64,000 nucleotides of DNA. Origin: Paraperibacillus esterisolvens (lineage in GTDB: Bacteria > Bacillota > Bacilli > Bacillales > DSM-1321). Below the pieces are notes generated by a model. It saw nothing but the letters and a program-made list of their open reading frames with translations, had not been told where the DNA came from and searched no databases. Numbering within the stretch: position 1 is the stretch's first letter; every line of letters begins with the position of its first letter. The stretch spans positions 558,001-622,000 of the forward strand of contig NZ_CP143545.1 in assembly GCF_046237625.1 (NCBI RefSeq). Direction: 5' to 3'. A program made the translations under genes and the position numbers. Of this stretch, positions 41,450 through 50,248 are shown in pieces.

Positions 41450-41787
41450 TTGCATTTGTTCAATGGTTTATAGAACCATATACTGCAGCCACATCAGAAA
41501 TGAGGCTTCTGGGAGACCGGAAAAGACAGGCAGGGGCCGATGAAGAAAAGCAGCGGATTGGGCAGCTGATCACATTTAACCTGGCATTCATAGTCTTGTT
41601 TTCCGTTTTCCTGGCTGCTGCCGTCATCTATCCGCTCATTTCCCTCGTCATGGGAAATTGGTACGGATTTGTCATCTGGGTCATTGCCATTCCCATGATG
41701 CTGCTGGCAAAGGCAGTCTATAGGAACAGGTATTTAAAGAGGAGGGACGCTTTTATCAAAGGCGACCCGGATTTGATCAACCGATAG
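41446..41787 (+). CDS. Two-helix membrane protein, LXG locus
   Basis: A 113-residue protein with two membrane helices (NLAFIVLFSVFLAAAVIYPL and GFVIWVIAIPMMLLAKAVY) preceded by a charged helical N-terminus and followed by a basic tail (RNRYLKRRDAFIKG). Its ATG overlaps the DUF4176 stop. Membrane immunity proteins are usual against pore-forming effectors, so it is a candidate; no family recognised. Confidence 0.75.
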   Translation: MIAFVQWFIEPYTAATSEMRLLGDRKRQAGADEEKQRIGQLITFNLAFIVLFSVFLAAAVIYPLISLVMGNWYGFVIWVIAIPMMLLAKAVYRNRYLKRRDAFIKGDPDLINR

Positions 41788-41838
41788 CAGGCTGTTGGCC
41801 TCATACACATATTATAGAGCCGGAAAGGACTATTCAGC

Positions 41839-42369
41839 GTGAAATACTTATCATTTTTACTTATCATCGGCCTTCTGCTTGCAGGATGCAGCAGCGCGGG
41901 GTCGACTTCTGAAAAGAAAAAAGAACTGACCAAAAAAGAAAAGCAGGAAATCATCCTTAAATTCGTCAATGAAGATACAAAGAAGGCGTCCGATTATGAA
42001 GTAGAGGCGTTTCAATCCCTCGGATCAGTATCCGGTGAAAACTATACTGACGATAAAACCCTTTATGATGAACTTGTGAACAAGACCATGCCTGCTTACA
42101 AAAAGGCCGTCGATGCAGCGAAGGAAATCAAGCCCAAAATGAAGGAGCTTGAGGGTCCCGCGGATAAAATCGTCAAAGCGTCTGAAACCTTCTATAAAGC
42201 TCTAGAGCTCGAGAAAGAAGCACTTGAAAAAAGTGATAAGAAAATCATCCAGAAGTCCAATGACAAGATGAAAGAATATCAGGATATCATAGCGGAATAT
42301 CACAAGGAAATGGAAAAGGTCACAAAGAAATATAATGTAGATTATGAGCCGAAGAAAACACAGCCATAA
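41839..42369 (+). CDS. Lipoprotein at the end of the LXG locus
   Basis: A 176-residue lipoprotein: MKYLSFLLIIGLLLAGCSSA with cysteine 17, then a long highly charged helical region (KKELTKKEKQEIILKFVNED ... EMEKVTKKYNVDYEPKK), probably coiled coil. It follows the membrane gene by 51 bp and precedes a terminator, so it is likely the last gene of the operon. It could protect the outer membrane face against the effector, or be unrelated. Confidence 0.78.
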   Translation: MKYLSFLLIIGLLLAGCSSAGSTSEKKKELTKKEKQEIILKFVNEDTKKASDYEVEAFQSLGSVSGENYTDDKTLYDELVNKTMPAYKKAVDAAKEIKPKMKELEGPADKIVKASETFYKALELEKEALEKSDKKIIQKSNDKMKEYQDIIAEYHKEMEKVTKKYNVDYEPKKTQP

Positions 42370-42375
42370 TGCAAA

Positions 42376-42402
42376 ACCGCTGTCTCCCGGGGACAGCGAT
42401 TT
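42376..42402 (+). terminator. Terminator of the LXG locus
   Basis: CGCTGTC / GGACAGCG stem followed by ATTTTAG. Confidence 0.6.
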
Positions 42403-42430
42403 TAGAAAAGAGCTAAACTGTTTTAGCTCA
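42401..42430 (-). terminator. Terminator of the small minus-strand gene
   Basis: On the minus strand GAGCTAAA, ACAG, TTTAGCTC is followed by TTTTCT. Confidence 0.75.
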
Positions 42431-42434
42431 TGTG

Positions 42435-42632
42435 CTAACCATTTTTATGTTCTTTCATTAAAGTATAATAAACGCATGTAGTAGTACCATTAAACAGTTC
42501 AGGAAATGATGAAACGATCTTCCAGCCTTCTGAACCATATTGATTTAATAACTTATCATTTTCTATTCGCGTTTTGAAAAAACCTTCACTTTCAATTCTG
42601 ATTGTTTGGTATTCATATGTACTATTGCTCAT
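42435..42632 (-). CDS. DUF4177-like small protein (65 aa)
   Basis: MSNSTYEYQTIRIESEGFFK, then LLNQYGSEGWKIVSSFPELF and CVYYTLMKE: the beta-alpha-beta-beta layout and EGWK motif of DUF4177. AAGGGGGAATATAC precedes the ATG, with its own terminator. Convergent to the LXG operon. Function unknown. Confidence 0.75.
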   Translation of the reverse strand: MSNSTYEYQTIRIESEGFFKTRIENDKLLNQYGSEGWKIVSSFPELFNGTTTCVYYTLMKEHKNG

Positions 42633-42762
42633 GTATATTCCCCCTTGCGAGCTAATACGTATTTTTTTAAAAATAGTTTCGAAAATCTAGAGAAATAGCA
42701 GGCTTTCTCCTGGTTTCCTTTAAAACCCCTTGAAAATTCACATGGGCTATTTTCAACAACTT

Positions 42763-42792
42763 AATAGCGCTGTCCCCCCAGGGACAGCGCTT
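42763..42792 (-). terminator. Terminator of the beta-galactosidase gene
   Basis: AGCGCTGTCCC / GGGACAGCGCT, a near-perfect 11-bp stem just past the stop; works in either direction. Confidence 0.75.
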
Positions 42793-42794
42793 TA

Positions 42795-44735
42795 TTACAT
42801 TTCGGTAAGAATGCAGCTTTCAAAGGGCTTGATTTCCCTGCCGTTCAGCCGCTTAGGGGTGCCGGTGTGATTCATGATGAAGTAATAGTCATCGTTTCCA
42901 TGGACCCTGCGGTACACTTCAAGTCCTTCCTCCGTATGAAGTGACCAGATATCCTTCTGATCAAGAATCTCCGTGGCCAGCTTCTGCATGGTCATATCAT
43001 CGGCACCGCAGCCGATATAATAGACGTTTCCTCTGCCGGCTTTATTTCGGGTGATGGCAGCAGCGCGGCCAAACAGTTCATCCTCATAGCTGTAGATCAC
43101 TTCAGCGGTTACAGGTTCCAGCAAATCCCGCCAGACAGCCGCACTGCCTTTGTGATTACCATCACTGCCTTCAATTCCAAGAGGTTCAAAGAGTGATTCA
43201 CTGTCGTGTATCTCTATCCCGGCAAGCTCCCTGATATAACCGGGAGAAGTTAGTTTAAAATGAATGTTGTTGTCTTTGTCTTTAATCCCCGCCCTGAAGG
43301 AAAAGACGAGAGTGCCGCCGCGTCCGGCAAACTCCTTGAATCTTTCTGCCAGGGTACTGTCGATGATCTGAAGGCAGGGAATCAGAATGACTTCGTATCC
43401 TGAAAAGTCACGATCAACAGGGATTACATCCATCTGAACATTAAGAGCAAAAAAGGGTTTATAAAGCCTGAGCAGCTCTTCCTTAAAATCGAAATTCCTG
43501 TTCTGCGGCTGGTTCCGCCAGGACCAGATATTATCATAATCATAGAGGACGGCTACCTTTGGCTGAATAGGAGCATTAATCATATCTGAGTAAGGAGTGA
43601 TGCCTGAGAAGACTTCCTGAACTTCTCTGTACTTTCGTCCTGCTGCATTATCATGATCCAGGATTCCGTAGCAGAATTGTTCGGCACCCCTCGTCATGCC
43701 GCGCCAGCGGAAGTAAAGCATATTGCTGCAGCCATGCGCAAACGCCTGATAGCTCCACATTTTCGCCTCTCCCGGCCGGGGGAGGTAGCCGATAACATCA
43801 TGCCCCTGCATGCCCATGATTTCCTCAACAATCCAAAAATTCTTTCCCTTCAGTCCCCGGTTGAAATCAAGGCTCATTGCGGTTTCCGCCGGATGTACCG
43901 GTTTTTCAAGCCCGCCCCATACTGGATAATTATCATAGGAAACAAAATCCATGGAAGCCAAATTCTCTTCGTGATCAAACCATTTACCAAAGAAGCCGCC
44001 AGACACATTGGTTGTAATTTCCTGATGAGCGCCTCTGTTGTTCCTTGCAGTTTCCGACATTTTCCTGGCAAAAGAGTTCACGGAATGAGAGCGGAATCTC
44101 GCCCAATCAAGCATGAGGCTGGGATTATGCTGGGTGATTGTCTTTTTTGGCAGGGGTATTTCATGAAAATTATTATAGGTCTGGCCCCAGAAGATGGTTC
44201 CATATACTTCATTCAGACTGTTTATATCACTGTATTTTTCTTTAAGAAAGGCCTGAAATTTCTTATGGCACTGCGCGCAGTTACACATATCGCTGCCTTC
44301 GTGGCCAAATTCATTGTCAATCTGCCAGGCGATGATTGCTTCTTCATTCCGGTAATGCTGCACCAGCCTGGCTGTGATCCTTGAAGCATATTCCACATAG
44401 TGGTCCGAATTATAGCAATACTGCCTTCTGCCGCCGAAGGCCCTCACACTTCCATCTTCAAATTCGCTTAATATCGATGGATGCTTTGCCGCAAGCCAGG
44501 CAGGAAAAGTGGCGGTTGGGGTGCCGAACATCACTTTGAAATCAAACTGTCTGGCTTTTTCAATCACAGAATCAAAAAAAGAAAAATCAAAGCTTCCTTC
44601 TTCCTTCTCCATGAGGTGCCAGGCAAATTCTCCGATCCGGATTATATTGACTCCCATTTCCTTCATCCTTCGAAGGTCTTCATCCATCATATCGGCCGGC
44701 CAGTGCTCCGGATAATAATCCACACCCAGGTACAT
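42795..44735 (-). CDS. Beta-galactosidase, GH42
   Basis: A 646-residue GH42 enzyme: LGVDYYPEHWPADMMDED at the N-terminus, acid/base E142 in IDNEFG, a Cys cluster CNCAQC (zinc-binding type in GH42), nucleophile E304 in WIVEEIMG, and MWSYQAFAHGCSNMLYFRWR. Residues 390-590 form the trimerisation domain. No signal peptide, so it cleaves imported galactosides in the cytosol. AGGAGGAGATGTTTC precedes the ATG. It is downstream of a LacI-type gene on the same strand and divergent from mglBAC. Confidence 0.93.
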   Translation of the reverse strand: MYLGVDYYPEHWPADMMDEDLRRMKEMGVNIIRIGEFAWHLMEKEEGSFDFSFFDSVIEKARQFDFKVMFGTPTATFPAWLAAKHPSILSEFEDGSVRAFGGRRQYCYNSDHYVEYASRITARLVQHYRNEEAIIAWQIDNEFGHEGSDMCNCAQCHKKFQAFLKEKYSDINSLNEVYGTIFWGQTYNNFHEIPLPKKTITQHNPSLMLDWARFRSHSVNSFARKMSETARNNRGAHQEITTNVSGGFFGKWFDHEENLASMDFVSYDNYPVWGGLEKPVHPAETAMSLDFNRGLKGKNFWIVEEIMGMQGHDVIGYLPRPGEAKMWSYQAFAHGCSNMLYFRWRGMTRGAEQFCYGILDHDNAAGRKYREVQEVFSGITPYSDMINAPIQPKVAVLYDYDNIWSWRNQPQNRNFDFKEELLRLYKPFFALNVQMDVIPVDRDFSGYEVILIPCLQIIDSTLAERFKEFAGRGGTLVFSFRAGIKDKDNNIHFKLTSPGYIRELAGIEIHDSESLFEPLGIEGSDGNHKGSAAVWRDLLEPVTAEVIYSYEDELFGRAAAITRNKAGRGNVYYIGCGADDMTMQKLATEILDQKDIWSLHTEEGLEVYRRVHGNDDYYFIMNHTGTPKRLNGREIKPFESCILTEM

Positions 44736-44795
44736 GAAACATCTCCTCCTATAATCCCCGGCTTTTCTTCTAAAGCCTGAAGGTTCTTAATACTA

Positions 44796-45812
44796 TTAGT
44801 GCAGGGGGCTTGAACTTTCCCTGACAATCAGCTCGCAGGGAATCACAATCTTTTTGGCAAGGGAGCGGCGGGATGCAATCTGGTCAAGAAGAAGATCCAC
44901 AGCCGTCATGCCCATAAATTCTGTATGTACCCTTACGGTAGTCAGCGGCGGATGGATGTGCTGCGCCATCTCGATATCATTGAAGCTGACAATGGATATA
45001 TCATCAGGGACGCTGATCCCTTTTTCATGAAGGGCTCTTATAGCACCGATCGCCATGGTGTCTGAAGCCACAAAAAAGGCTGTTGGCCTGCAAGGACAGC
45101 CCAGTGCTTCATTCATCAGGCAGAATCCATCTTCAGCCGTAAATCTGCCCAGCCACTTATATTCTTCCTTATACAGATCCTTCAGTGCCAGGTATTCGTA
45201 AAAAGCAGCTTCGCGCTCGTCCGTAATCGGCTGGCTGCCATTCACAAACTCCCTGCCGCCGATATAACCGATTTTTTTGTGTCCAAGCTCAAGCAGATGC
45301 CCAATGGAATCATGGATGGCCTTCCTGAAGTCAGGGACCACACAATCAACCTCCTGGGTTAAAGTAAAGTCGACAAGGACAAAATGAGGGGAAAATTCCT
45401 TAAATTGCTGGATGTCCTGCTCACTGTATTTCCCAGCGGCAATGACGCCGTTCAGTGTTCCTTTGAAGGGCGTCTGATATGTATTGTTATCGTCCTTATA
45501 CAGCTTTACAAGATGAATTCCCTTTTCAAAGCATGCTTTTTCAATTCCGAGCCGGATGGAAAGGTAATAAGGATCGGCAGCTTCCTGATCTTGAGAGTAC
45601 CAGTAGAACAAGCCCAGGTTTACGTCTTTAGGGGAGTCAGCGGCTGTCCGCGGCGGCTTTTTCCGCCGGTATTTCATTTCCTCTGAAATGGCGATAATCC
45701 GGTTTCTGGTTTCCGGCGAAACAGAAAGAGTCATATCTTGATTCAGCACACGCGAGACTGTTGCAATGGAAACGCCAGCTTTTTTGGCGATAAGTTTCAG
45801 GGTAGCCATCAT
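44796..45812 (-). CDS. LacI-family regulator of the galactoside module
   Basis: A 338-residue LacI/GalR repressor with helix-turn-helix LKLIAKKAGVSIATVSRVLN at residues 5-24 and an effector domain (ADPYYLSIRLGIEKACFE, VDFTLTQEVDCVVPDFRKAI, FFVASDTMAIGAIRALHEKG). The N-terminal linker is unusually Pro/Arg-rich (RRKKPPRTAADSPKD). GGAGGTGAACG precedes the first ATG. It sits between the beta-galactosidase and mglBAC, so it most likely controls both in response to galactose or a galactoside. Confidence 0.9.
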   Translation of the reverse strand: MMATLKLIAKKAGVSIATVSRVLNQDMTLSVSPETRNRIIAISEEMKYRRKKPPRTAADSPKDVNLGLFYWYSQDQEAADPYYLSIRLGIEKACFEKGIHLVKLYKDDNNTYQTPFKGTLNGVIAAGKYSEQDIQQFKEFSPHFVLVDFTLTQEVDCVVPDFRKAIHDSIGHLLELGHKKIGYIGGREFVNGSQPITDEREAAFYEYLALKDLYKEEYKWLGRFTAEDGFCLMNEALGCPCRPTAFFVASDTMAIGAIRALHEKGISVPDDISIVSFNDIEMAQHIHPPLTTVRVHTEFMGMTAVDLLLDQIASRRSLAKKIVIPCELIVRESSSPLH

Positions 45813-45892
45813 CGTTCACCTCCTCTATTGGTGCTGAATCCATCTGTTAACTAAAATTTTACTATCTTTTATTCTAAGAATCTATAGTTTTT

Positions 45893-45906
45893 TGTATGCG
45901 CTTACA
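45893..45906. promoter_or_regulatory. cre-like site upstream of the LacI-type regulator gene
   Basis: TGTATGCGCTTACA matches 13 of the 14 positions of the degenerate CcpA consensus TGWNANCGNTNWCA. It lies about 80 bp before the regulator start on the minus strand. Confidence 0.45.
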
Positions 45907-45983
45907 GGAAGTATTTTATCTGAACAAAAAGAAAAAGGGATTAATAGTAATAATTTTACTAAAAAAAAATTTTCAAAATTATA

Positions 45984-46033
45984 TTGTAATATTTTTACTA
46001 AAACCGTAAAATACGATTAAGTAAAACGCTTAC
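45984..46033 (+). promoter_or_regulatory. Promoter and operators of mglBAC
   Basis: TTGTAA (45984-45989), 17 bp, TAAAAT (46007-46012). A TTTTAC (45993-45998) / GTAAAA (46006-46011) inverted repeat lies in the core promoter and GTAAAACGCTTAC (46021-46033), a LacI/CcpA-like dyad, at the start point. Two further TTTTACTA copies occur at 45857 and 45954. A repressor would block here. Confidence 0.6.
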
Positions 46034-46060
46034 ATACTAAAATCAAGGGAGATTGATGAA

Positions 46061-47122
46061 ATGTCAAAGAAAAAAAGTGTAATTCTATCGCTGACCCTGG
46101 CTTCTTCCCTCATGCTTGCAGCTGGCTGCAGCAATGATTCTACAAAAAGTGCCGGTGGTTCGGGCGGATCCGGGAAAGACCTTCCGGCTGTCGGTGCAAC
46201 CATCTATAAATATGATGATAACTTCATGTCATATGTGCGCCGTGCCATGGAGACTTCAGCCAAGGATAATGTCAAGCTGATGCTGAATGATTCACAAAAT
46301 GACCAGTCCAAACAAATTGAGCAGATCGATACCCTGCTTGCGAAGGGTGCCAAGTCACTGGCAATCAACCTGGTAGATCCAAAAGCTGCGACAACTGTCA
46401 TCGATAAGGCAAAAGCAAAGAACATCCCTGTAGTCTTCTTCAATAAAGAACCGGATGCAGGAGTTTTGGACTCATATGATAAATCCTGGTATGTGGGCAC
46501 CACCTCATCCGAATCCGGAGTGATTCAGGGGGAGATGATCGCAAAGGCCTGGGAAGCTAATAAAGATAAATGGGATAAGAATAAAGATGGCAAGATCCAG
46601 TATGTATTGTTAAAAGGGGAGCCTGGCCATCCTGATGCTGAAGCAAGGACTAAATTTTCAATTGACACGATTAAAGAAAAAGGAATCGATGTCGAAGAAC
46701 TGGCAATCGACACTGCTATGTGGGATGCCACCAAAGCTACAGAAAAAATGGATGCTTGGCTTTCTAAATTCAAGGATAACATCGAGTTTGTCATTACAAA
46801 CAATGACGGTATGGCATTAGGCTCGATTGCAGCCCTTGAGAAAGCAGGATATTTCAAGAATGATAAGTTCATGCCTGTAGTCGGCGTTGATGCGATTCCG
46901 GAAGCACTTGAGATGATTGAAAAAGGAAAAATGGTAGGAACTGTCCTGAATGATGCAAAAAACCAGGGGAAAGCAACTGTTGAGCTTGCCGCCAACGCTG
47001 CAAAGGGCAAGGATGTGCTGGATGGAACGGAGTGGAAGCTTGACGACAAAAAAGCTGTCCGCGTACCTTATGTTGAAGTAACAAAAGAAAATATCCAGGT
47101 AGGAAAAGACGCTTATAAATAA
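46061..47122 (+). CDS. mglB: Galactose/methyl-galactoside ABC transporter binding lipoprotein
   Basis: A 353-residue sugar-binding protein of the GGBP/MglB group: lipoprotein signal with C23 (LAAGC), then GATIYKYDDNFMSYVRRAM, KSLAINLVDPKAA, FFNKEPDAG, a calcium-loop sequence DKNKDGKIQY (from residue 172) as in E. coli MglB, GEPGHPDAEARTKF, and NNDGMALGSIAALE. It captures galactose or glucose outside the cell for MglAC. First gene of mglBAC. Confidence 0.92.
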   Translation: MSKKKSVILSLTLASSLMLAAGCSNDSTKSAGGSGGSGKDLPAVGATIYKYDDNFMSYVRRAMETSAKDNVKLMLNDSQNDQSKQIEQIDTLLAKGAKSLAINLVDPKAATTVIDKAKAKNIPVVFFNKEPDAGVLDSYDKSWYVGTTSSESGVIQGEMIAKAWEANKDKWDKNKDGKIQYVLLKGEPGHPDAEARTKFSIDTIKEKGIDVEELAIDTAMWDATKATEKMDAWLSKFKDNIEFVITNNDGMALGSIAALEKAGYFKNDKFMPVVGVDAIPEALEMIEKGKMVGTVLNDAKNQGKATVELAANAAKGKDVLDGTEWKLDDKKAVRVPYVEVTKENIQVGKDAYK

Positions 47123-47138
47123 TTCATAATTTACTAAG

Positions 47139-47242
47139 ATATGAGACTGTCCCAAAACCAGGCAGACACCTATTGGCCGCCTCCATTTATAAAGCGGATT
47201 GATGAGGGGGTCATTCACTGATGGGGCAGCCTCATATTTTTT
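47139..47242 (+). other. Hairpin/MITE-like element between mglB and mglA
   Basis: ATATGAGACTGTCCC (47139-47153) and GGGGCAGCCTCATAT (47223-47237) pair over 15 bp with one mismatch and one wobble, then TTTTT (47238-47242). It may act as an attenuating terminator that lowers mglA relative to mglB, or be a small inverted-repeat element; GACTGTCCCAAAA resembles ends seen in some insertion sequences. Confidence 0.5.
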
Positions 47243-47267
47243 AAATGGTAAGCAAGGAGGATTGCTC

Positions 47268-48773
47268 ATGTCTACAGCCAGTTCGGCATATCTGCTTGAG
47301 ATGACCGGGTTGACCAAAAGGTTTCCGGGAGTTCTTGCGCTGAATGATGTAACACTAAAGGTAAAGGCCGGAACTGTTCATGCCTTGATGGGCGAAAATG
47401 GAGCGGGCAAATCAACGCTCATGAAGTGCCTGTTTGGCATTTATTCAATGGATGAAGGAAAAATCTCTCTTGATGGGCAGGAGGTTGCCTTTTCCAGTTC
47501 CAAGCAGGCCCTGGAGCAGGGGGTATCCATGGTCCATCAGGAGCTCAACCAGGTGCGCCAGCAGAATGTAATGGATAATATCTGGCTGGGCCGTTTTCCG
47601 AAAAAAGGTATCTTCATAGATGAAAAGAAAATGTATGAAGACACGTCGGCAATTTTTAAGGATCTGGATATTCGAGTCGATCCGCGCCGGAAGGTCAGCA
47701 CTCTATCGGTCTCCGAAATGCAGATGGTGGAAATTGCAAAGGCGGTTTCTTATCATTCCAAGGTAATTGTAATGGACGAGCCAACATCCTCACTTACCGA
47801 GAAGGAAGTAGACCATCTTTTCAGAATCATCCGTAAACTGCAGAAGGACGGAGTCGCCATAATCTATATTTCTCACAAAATGGAAGAAATCCTAAAAATC
47901 TCTGATGAAGTAACGATCATGCGTGATGGGAAAAGCATTGCTACCCGTGATTCCAAGGAGATTACGACTGATGAGATTATTAAACTGATGGTTGGGCGTG
48001 ATTTATCGCAGCGCTTCCCCGATAAAGTGAATCATCCAGAGGAGATCATCATGAAGGTATCCGATTTGAGCGCAGAGACTTCGAGCTCTTTTCAGGATAT
48101 CAGCTTTGAGCTGAGGAAAGGCGAGATCCTGGGAATTGCAGGACTTGTAGGTTCCAAGCGGACGGAGGTGATGGAAGCTTTATTCGGCCTCAGGGGAATT
48201 AAATCTGGGACGATTGAGCTCAATGGAAAGGAAATTCACAATCATTCTCCTCAGCAGGCGATTAAAAACGGCTTTGCATTGGTTACAGAGGAAAGGCGGA
48301 CTTCCGGCATTTTCCCGGAATTGAGTATTTCCTTCAATTCTATCATTGCGAATTTGAAGCGCTACCGCTCAAAGGGAGGCTTCCTGTCCGATGCCAAGGT
48401 GCACAGCGATACAAAATGGGTGATTGATTCGATGCGTGTAAAGACGCCGAGTCAAAAAACATCCATTGGCAGTCTCTCAGGAGGTAATCAGCAGAAGGTC
48501 ATCATCGGCCGCTGGCTCTTGACCAATCCTGAGATTCTCCTGCTTGATGAGCCGACCCGTGGAATTGATGTCGGAGCAAAATTTGAAATTTACCAGCTGA
48601 TCAATAAGCTGGCAGCCGAGGGCAAAGGCATTATCATGATCTCTTCCGAAATGCCTGAGCTGCTTGGAGTAACAGACAGGATTTTAGTAATGAGCAATGG
48701 AAAGGCTGCTGGGATTGTCAGCACCTCAATTACATCGCAGGAAGAAATCATGAGGCTGGCAGCCATGTACTAG
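47268..48773 (+). CDS. mglA: Galactose/methyl-galactoside ABC transporter ATPase
   Basis: A 501-residue tandem ABC ATPase. First domain: Walker A GENGAGKST (residues 42-50), KVSTLSVSEMQMVEIAKAVS, Walker B VIVMDEPTSSL. Second domain: an atypical Walker A GLVGSKRTE, signature SLSGGNQQKVIIGRWLL, and LLLDEPTRGIDVG; this is normal for sugar importers, where the second site is weak. AAGGAGG 12 nt upstream sets ATG 47268. Confidence 0.94.
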   Translation: MSTASSAYLLEMTGLTKRFPGVLALNDVTLKVKAGTVHALMGENGAGKSTLMKCLFGIYSMDEGKISLDGQEVAFSSSKQALEQGVSMVHQELNQVRQQNVMDNIWLGRFPKKGIFIDEKKMYEDTSAIFKDLDIRVDPRRKVSTLSVSEMQMVEIAKAVSYHSKVIVMDEPTSSLTEKEVDHLFRIIRKLQKDGVAIIYISHKMEEILKISDEVTIMRDGKSIATRDSKEITTDEIIKLMVGRDLSQRFPDKVNHPEEIIMKVSDLSAETSSSFQDISFELRKGEILGIAGLVGSKRTEVMEALFGLRGIKSGTIELNGKEIHNHSPQQAIKNGFALVTEERRTSGIFPELSISFNSIIANLKRYRSKGGFLSDAKVHSDTKWVIDSMRVKTPSQKTSIGSLSGGNQQKVIIGRWLLTNPEILLLDEPTRGIDVGAKFEIYQLINKLAAEGKGIIMISSEMPELLGVTDRILVMSNGKAAGIVSTSITSQEEIMRLAAMY

Positions 48774-48786
48774 GAGGAGAAAGTAA

Positions 48787-49809
48787 ATGAATGAAACACA
48801 GACTAAAGGATCAATGTGGTCCAAGTGGCTGGTCGATAATGTTATTTATGTGGTTTTAGTGCTGCTCGTAATCGGAATTGTAGCAGCCTCTCCAGACTTT
48901 TTATCAGTGACCAACTTTGTTAACATCCTGAGCCAATCATCTTCAAGGATCATCATCGCCCTTGGTGTGGCGGGCATCCTGATCACTGCGGGAACCGACC
49001 TGTCCGCCGGCCGTCTGGTGGGGCTGGCTGCGGTCATCTCAGCTTCACTTTTGCAGTCTGCTGACTATGCATACAAAATGTATCCTAATCTTGCAGAGCT
49101 GCCGCTGATTGTGCCCCTGCTGATTGCGATGGCGGCAACAGGCATTATCGGAGCATTAAATGGTTTTATCGTAGCGAAATTCCATGTGCCTCCTTTCATC
49201 GCCACACTCGGTATGATGATCGGTGTGTATGGCCTGACGTCCATCTATTTTGACCGGCCGCCATACGGTGCACAGCCAATCGGTGGGTTATCTCAAAGCT
49301 TCACTACATTCGCGCAGAGGGGAATTCCACTCGGGAGCTTTGAACTTCCGTACCTTGTGATTTATGCCATCGTTATATCCGGAATCATCTGGATTATCTG
49401 GAATAAAACCCAGCTGGGTAAAAACATGTATGCAATCGGTGGAAACCCGGAAGCGGCTAAGGTTTCGGGTGTAAACGTTGCAAGAAATATCATCCTGATC
49501 TACTTGATTGCCGGCCTTTTGTATGGATTTGCAGGCGCCCTTGAAGCGGGCCGTGTCGGCAGTGCCACCAACAACACCGGTAACATGTATGAGCTTGACG
49601 CCATTGCTGCCTGCGTGGTCGGCGGCGTATCCCTGACCGGGGGGATCGGTACAGTCCCTGGTGTCATCACAGGCGTATTGATCTTCCAGATCATCAACTA
49701 TGGACTTGCCTTCCTTGGAGTGAGCCCTTACATCCAATTTATCGTGAAAGGTGCCATCATCATCGTGGCTGTTGCTTTTGACATGAGGAAGCACGCGAAG
49801 AAGAAATGA
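48787..49809 (+). CDS. mglC: Galactose/methyl-galactoside ABC transporter permease
   Basis: A 340-residue permease with about eight to ten membrane helices and family motifs: IIIALGVAGILITAGTDLSA, VPPFIATLGMMIGVYGLTSI, AIGGNPEAAKVSGVNVARN and ELDAIAACVVGGVSLTGGIG. GGAGGAG precedes the ATG, 13 bp after mglA. A strong terminator follows at 49834. Confidence 0.94.
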   Translation: MNETQTKGSMWSKWLVDNVIYVVLVLLVIGIVAASPDFLSVTNFVNILSQSSSRIIIALGVAGILITAGTDLSAGRLVGLAAVISASLLQSADYAYKMYPNLAELPLIVPLLIAMAATGIIGALNGFIVAKFHVPPFIATLGMMIGVYGLTSIYFDRPPYGAQPIGGLSQSFTTFAQRGIPLGSFELPYLVIYAIVISGIIWIIWNKTQLGKNMYAIGGNPEAAKVSGVNVARNIILIYLIAGLLYGFAGALEAGRVGSATNNTGNMYELDAIAACVVGGVSLTGGIGTVPGVITGVLIFQIINYGLAFLGVSPYIQFIVKGAIIIVAVAFDMRKHAKKK

Positions 49810-49833
49810 TGATTGGACAAGTAATTGATAATT

Positions 49834-49877
49834 GCACTCAGAAATGCAGACGCTACCTGCATTTCTGGGTGCTTTTC
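49834..49877 (+). terminator. Terminator of mglBAC
   Basis: GCACTCAGAAATGCAG / CTGCATTTCTGGGTGC, 16-bp stem with one wobble, 7-nt loop, then TTTTCT. Confidence 0.9.
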
Positions 49878-50248
49878 TCATGTTATGCCTGTTGATGGTT
49901 TAGCAGACTGAAGAAAAAACATTTAATCATATGACTAACTCTCTCCTATATTACTCATTATCCATATGAGCAGAAGGAATATTGCTGGCTCAATTAAATA
50001 ATAAGATTGACCAGTCTGGATGGGTGTACCAGCTAGACTAAGGTTTTGGCAGGAGAACGATTTAAGGTAAGATGTTAAAGTCAGCATAAATTTTAAATAA
50101 CTTGTTTCGTTTGGATCAGAAGGCCATCAAGTAAAATGACGAAGTCTTTTACTGGGGTTGAGAAAGAGCAGGAGCTTTTATTTAATGTAGAGAATTTAAA
50201 AGGAGTTCATAAATTTATCAGGCATTATTCGGTGGAGGTAACTAGACA
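49878..50248. other. AT-rich gap without a recognised gene
   Basis: No coding frame, RNA motif or strong promoter was recognised. AT content rises here and through the next gene compared with the flanks. Confidence 0.5.

Noticed and set aside
43653..44384. 243-codon plus-strand frame inside the beta-galactosidase gene
   Set aside because: Antisense shadow of a clearly recognised GH42 gene.
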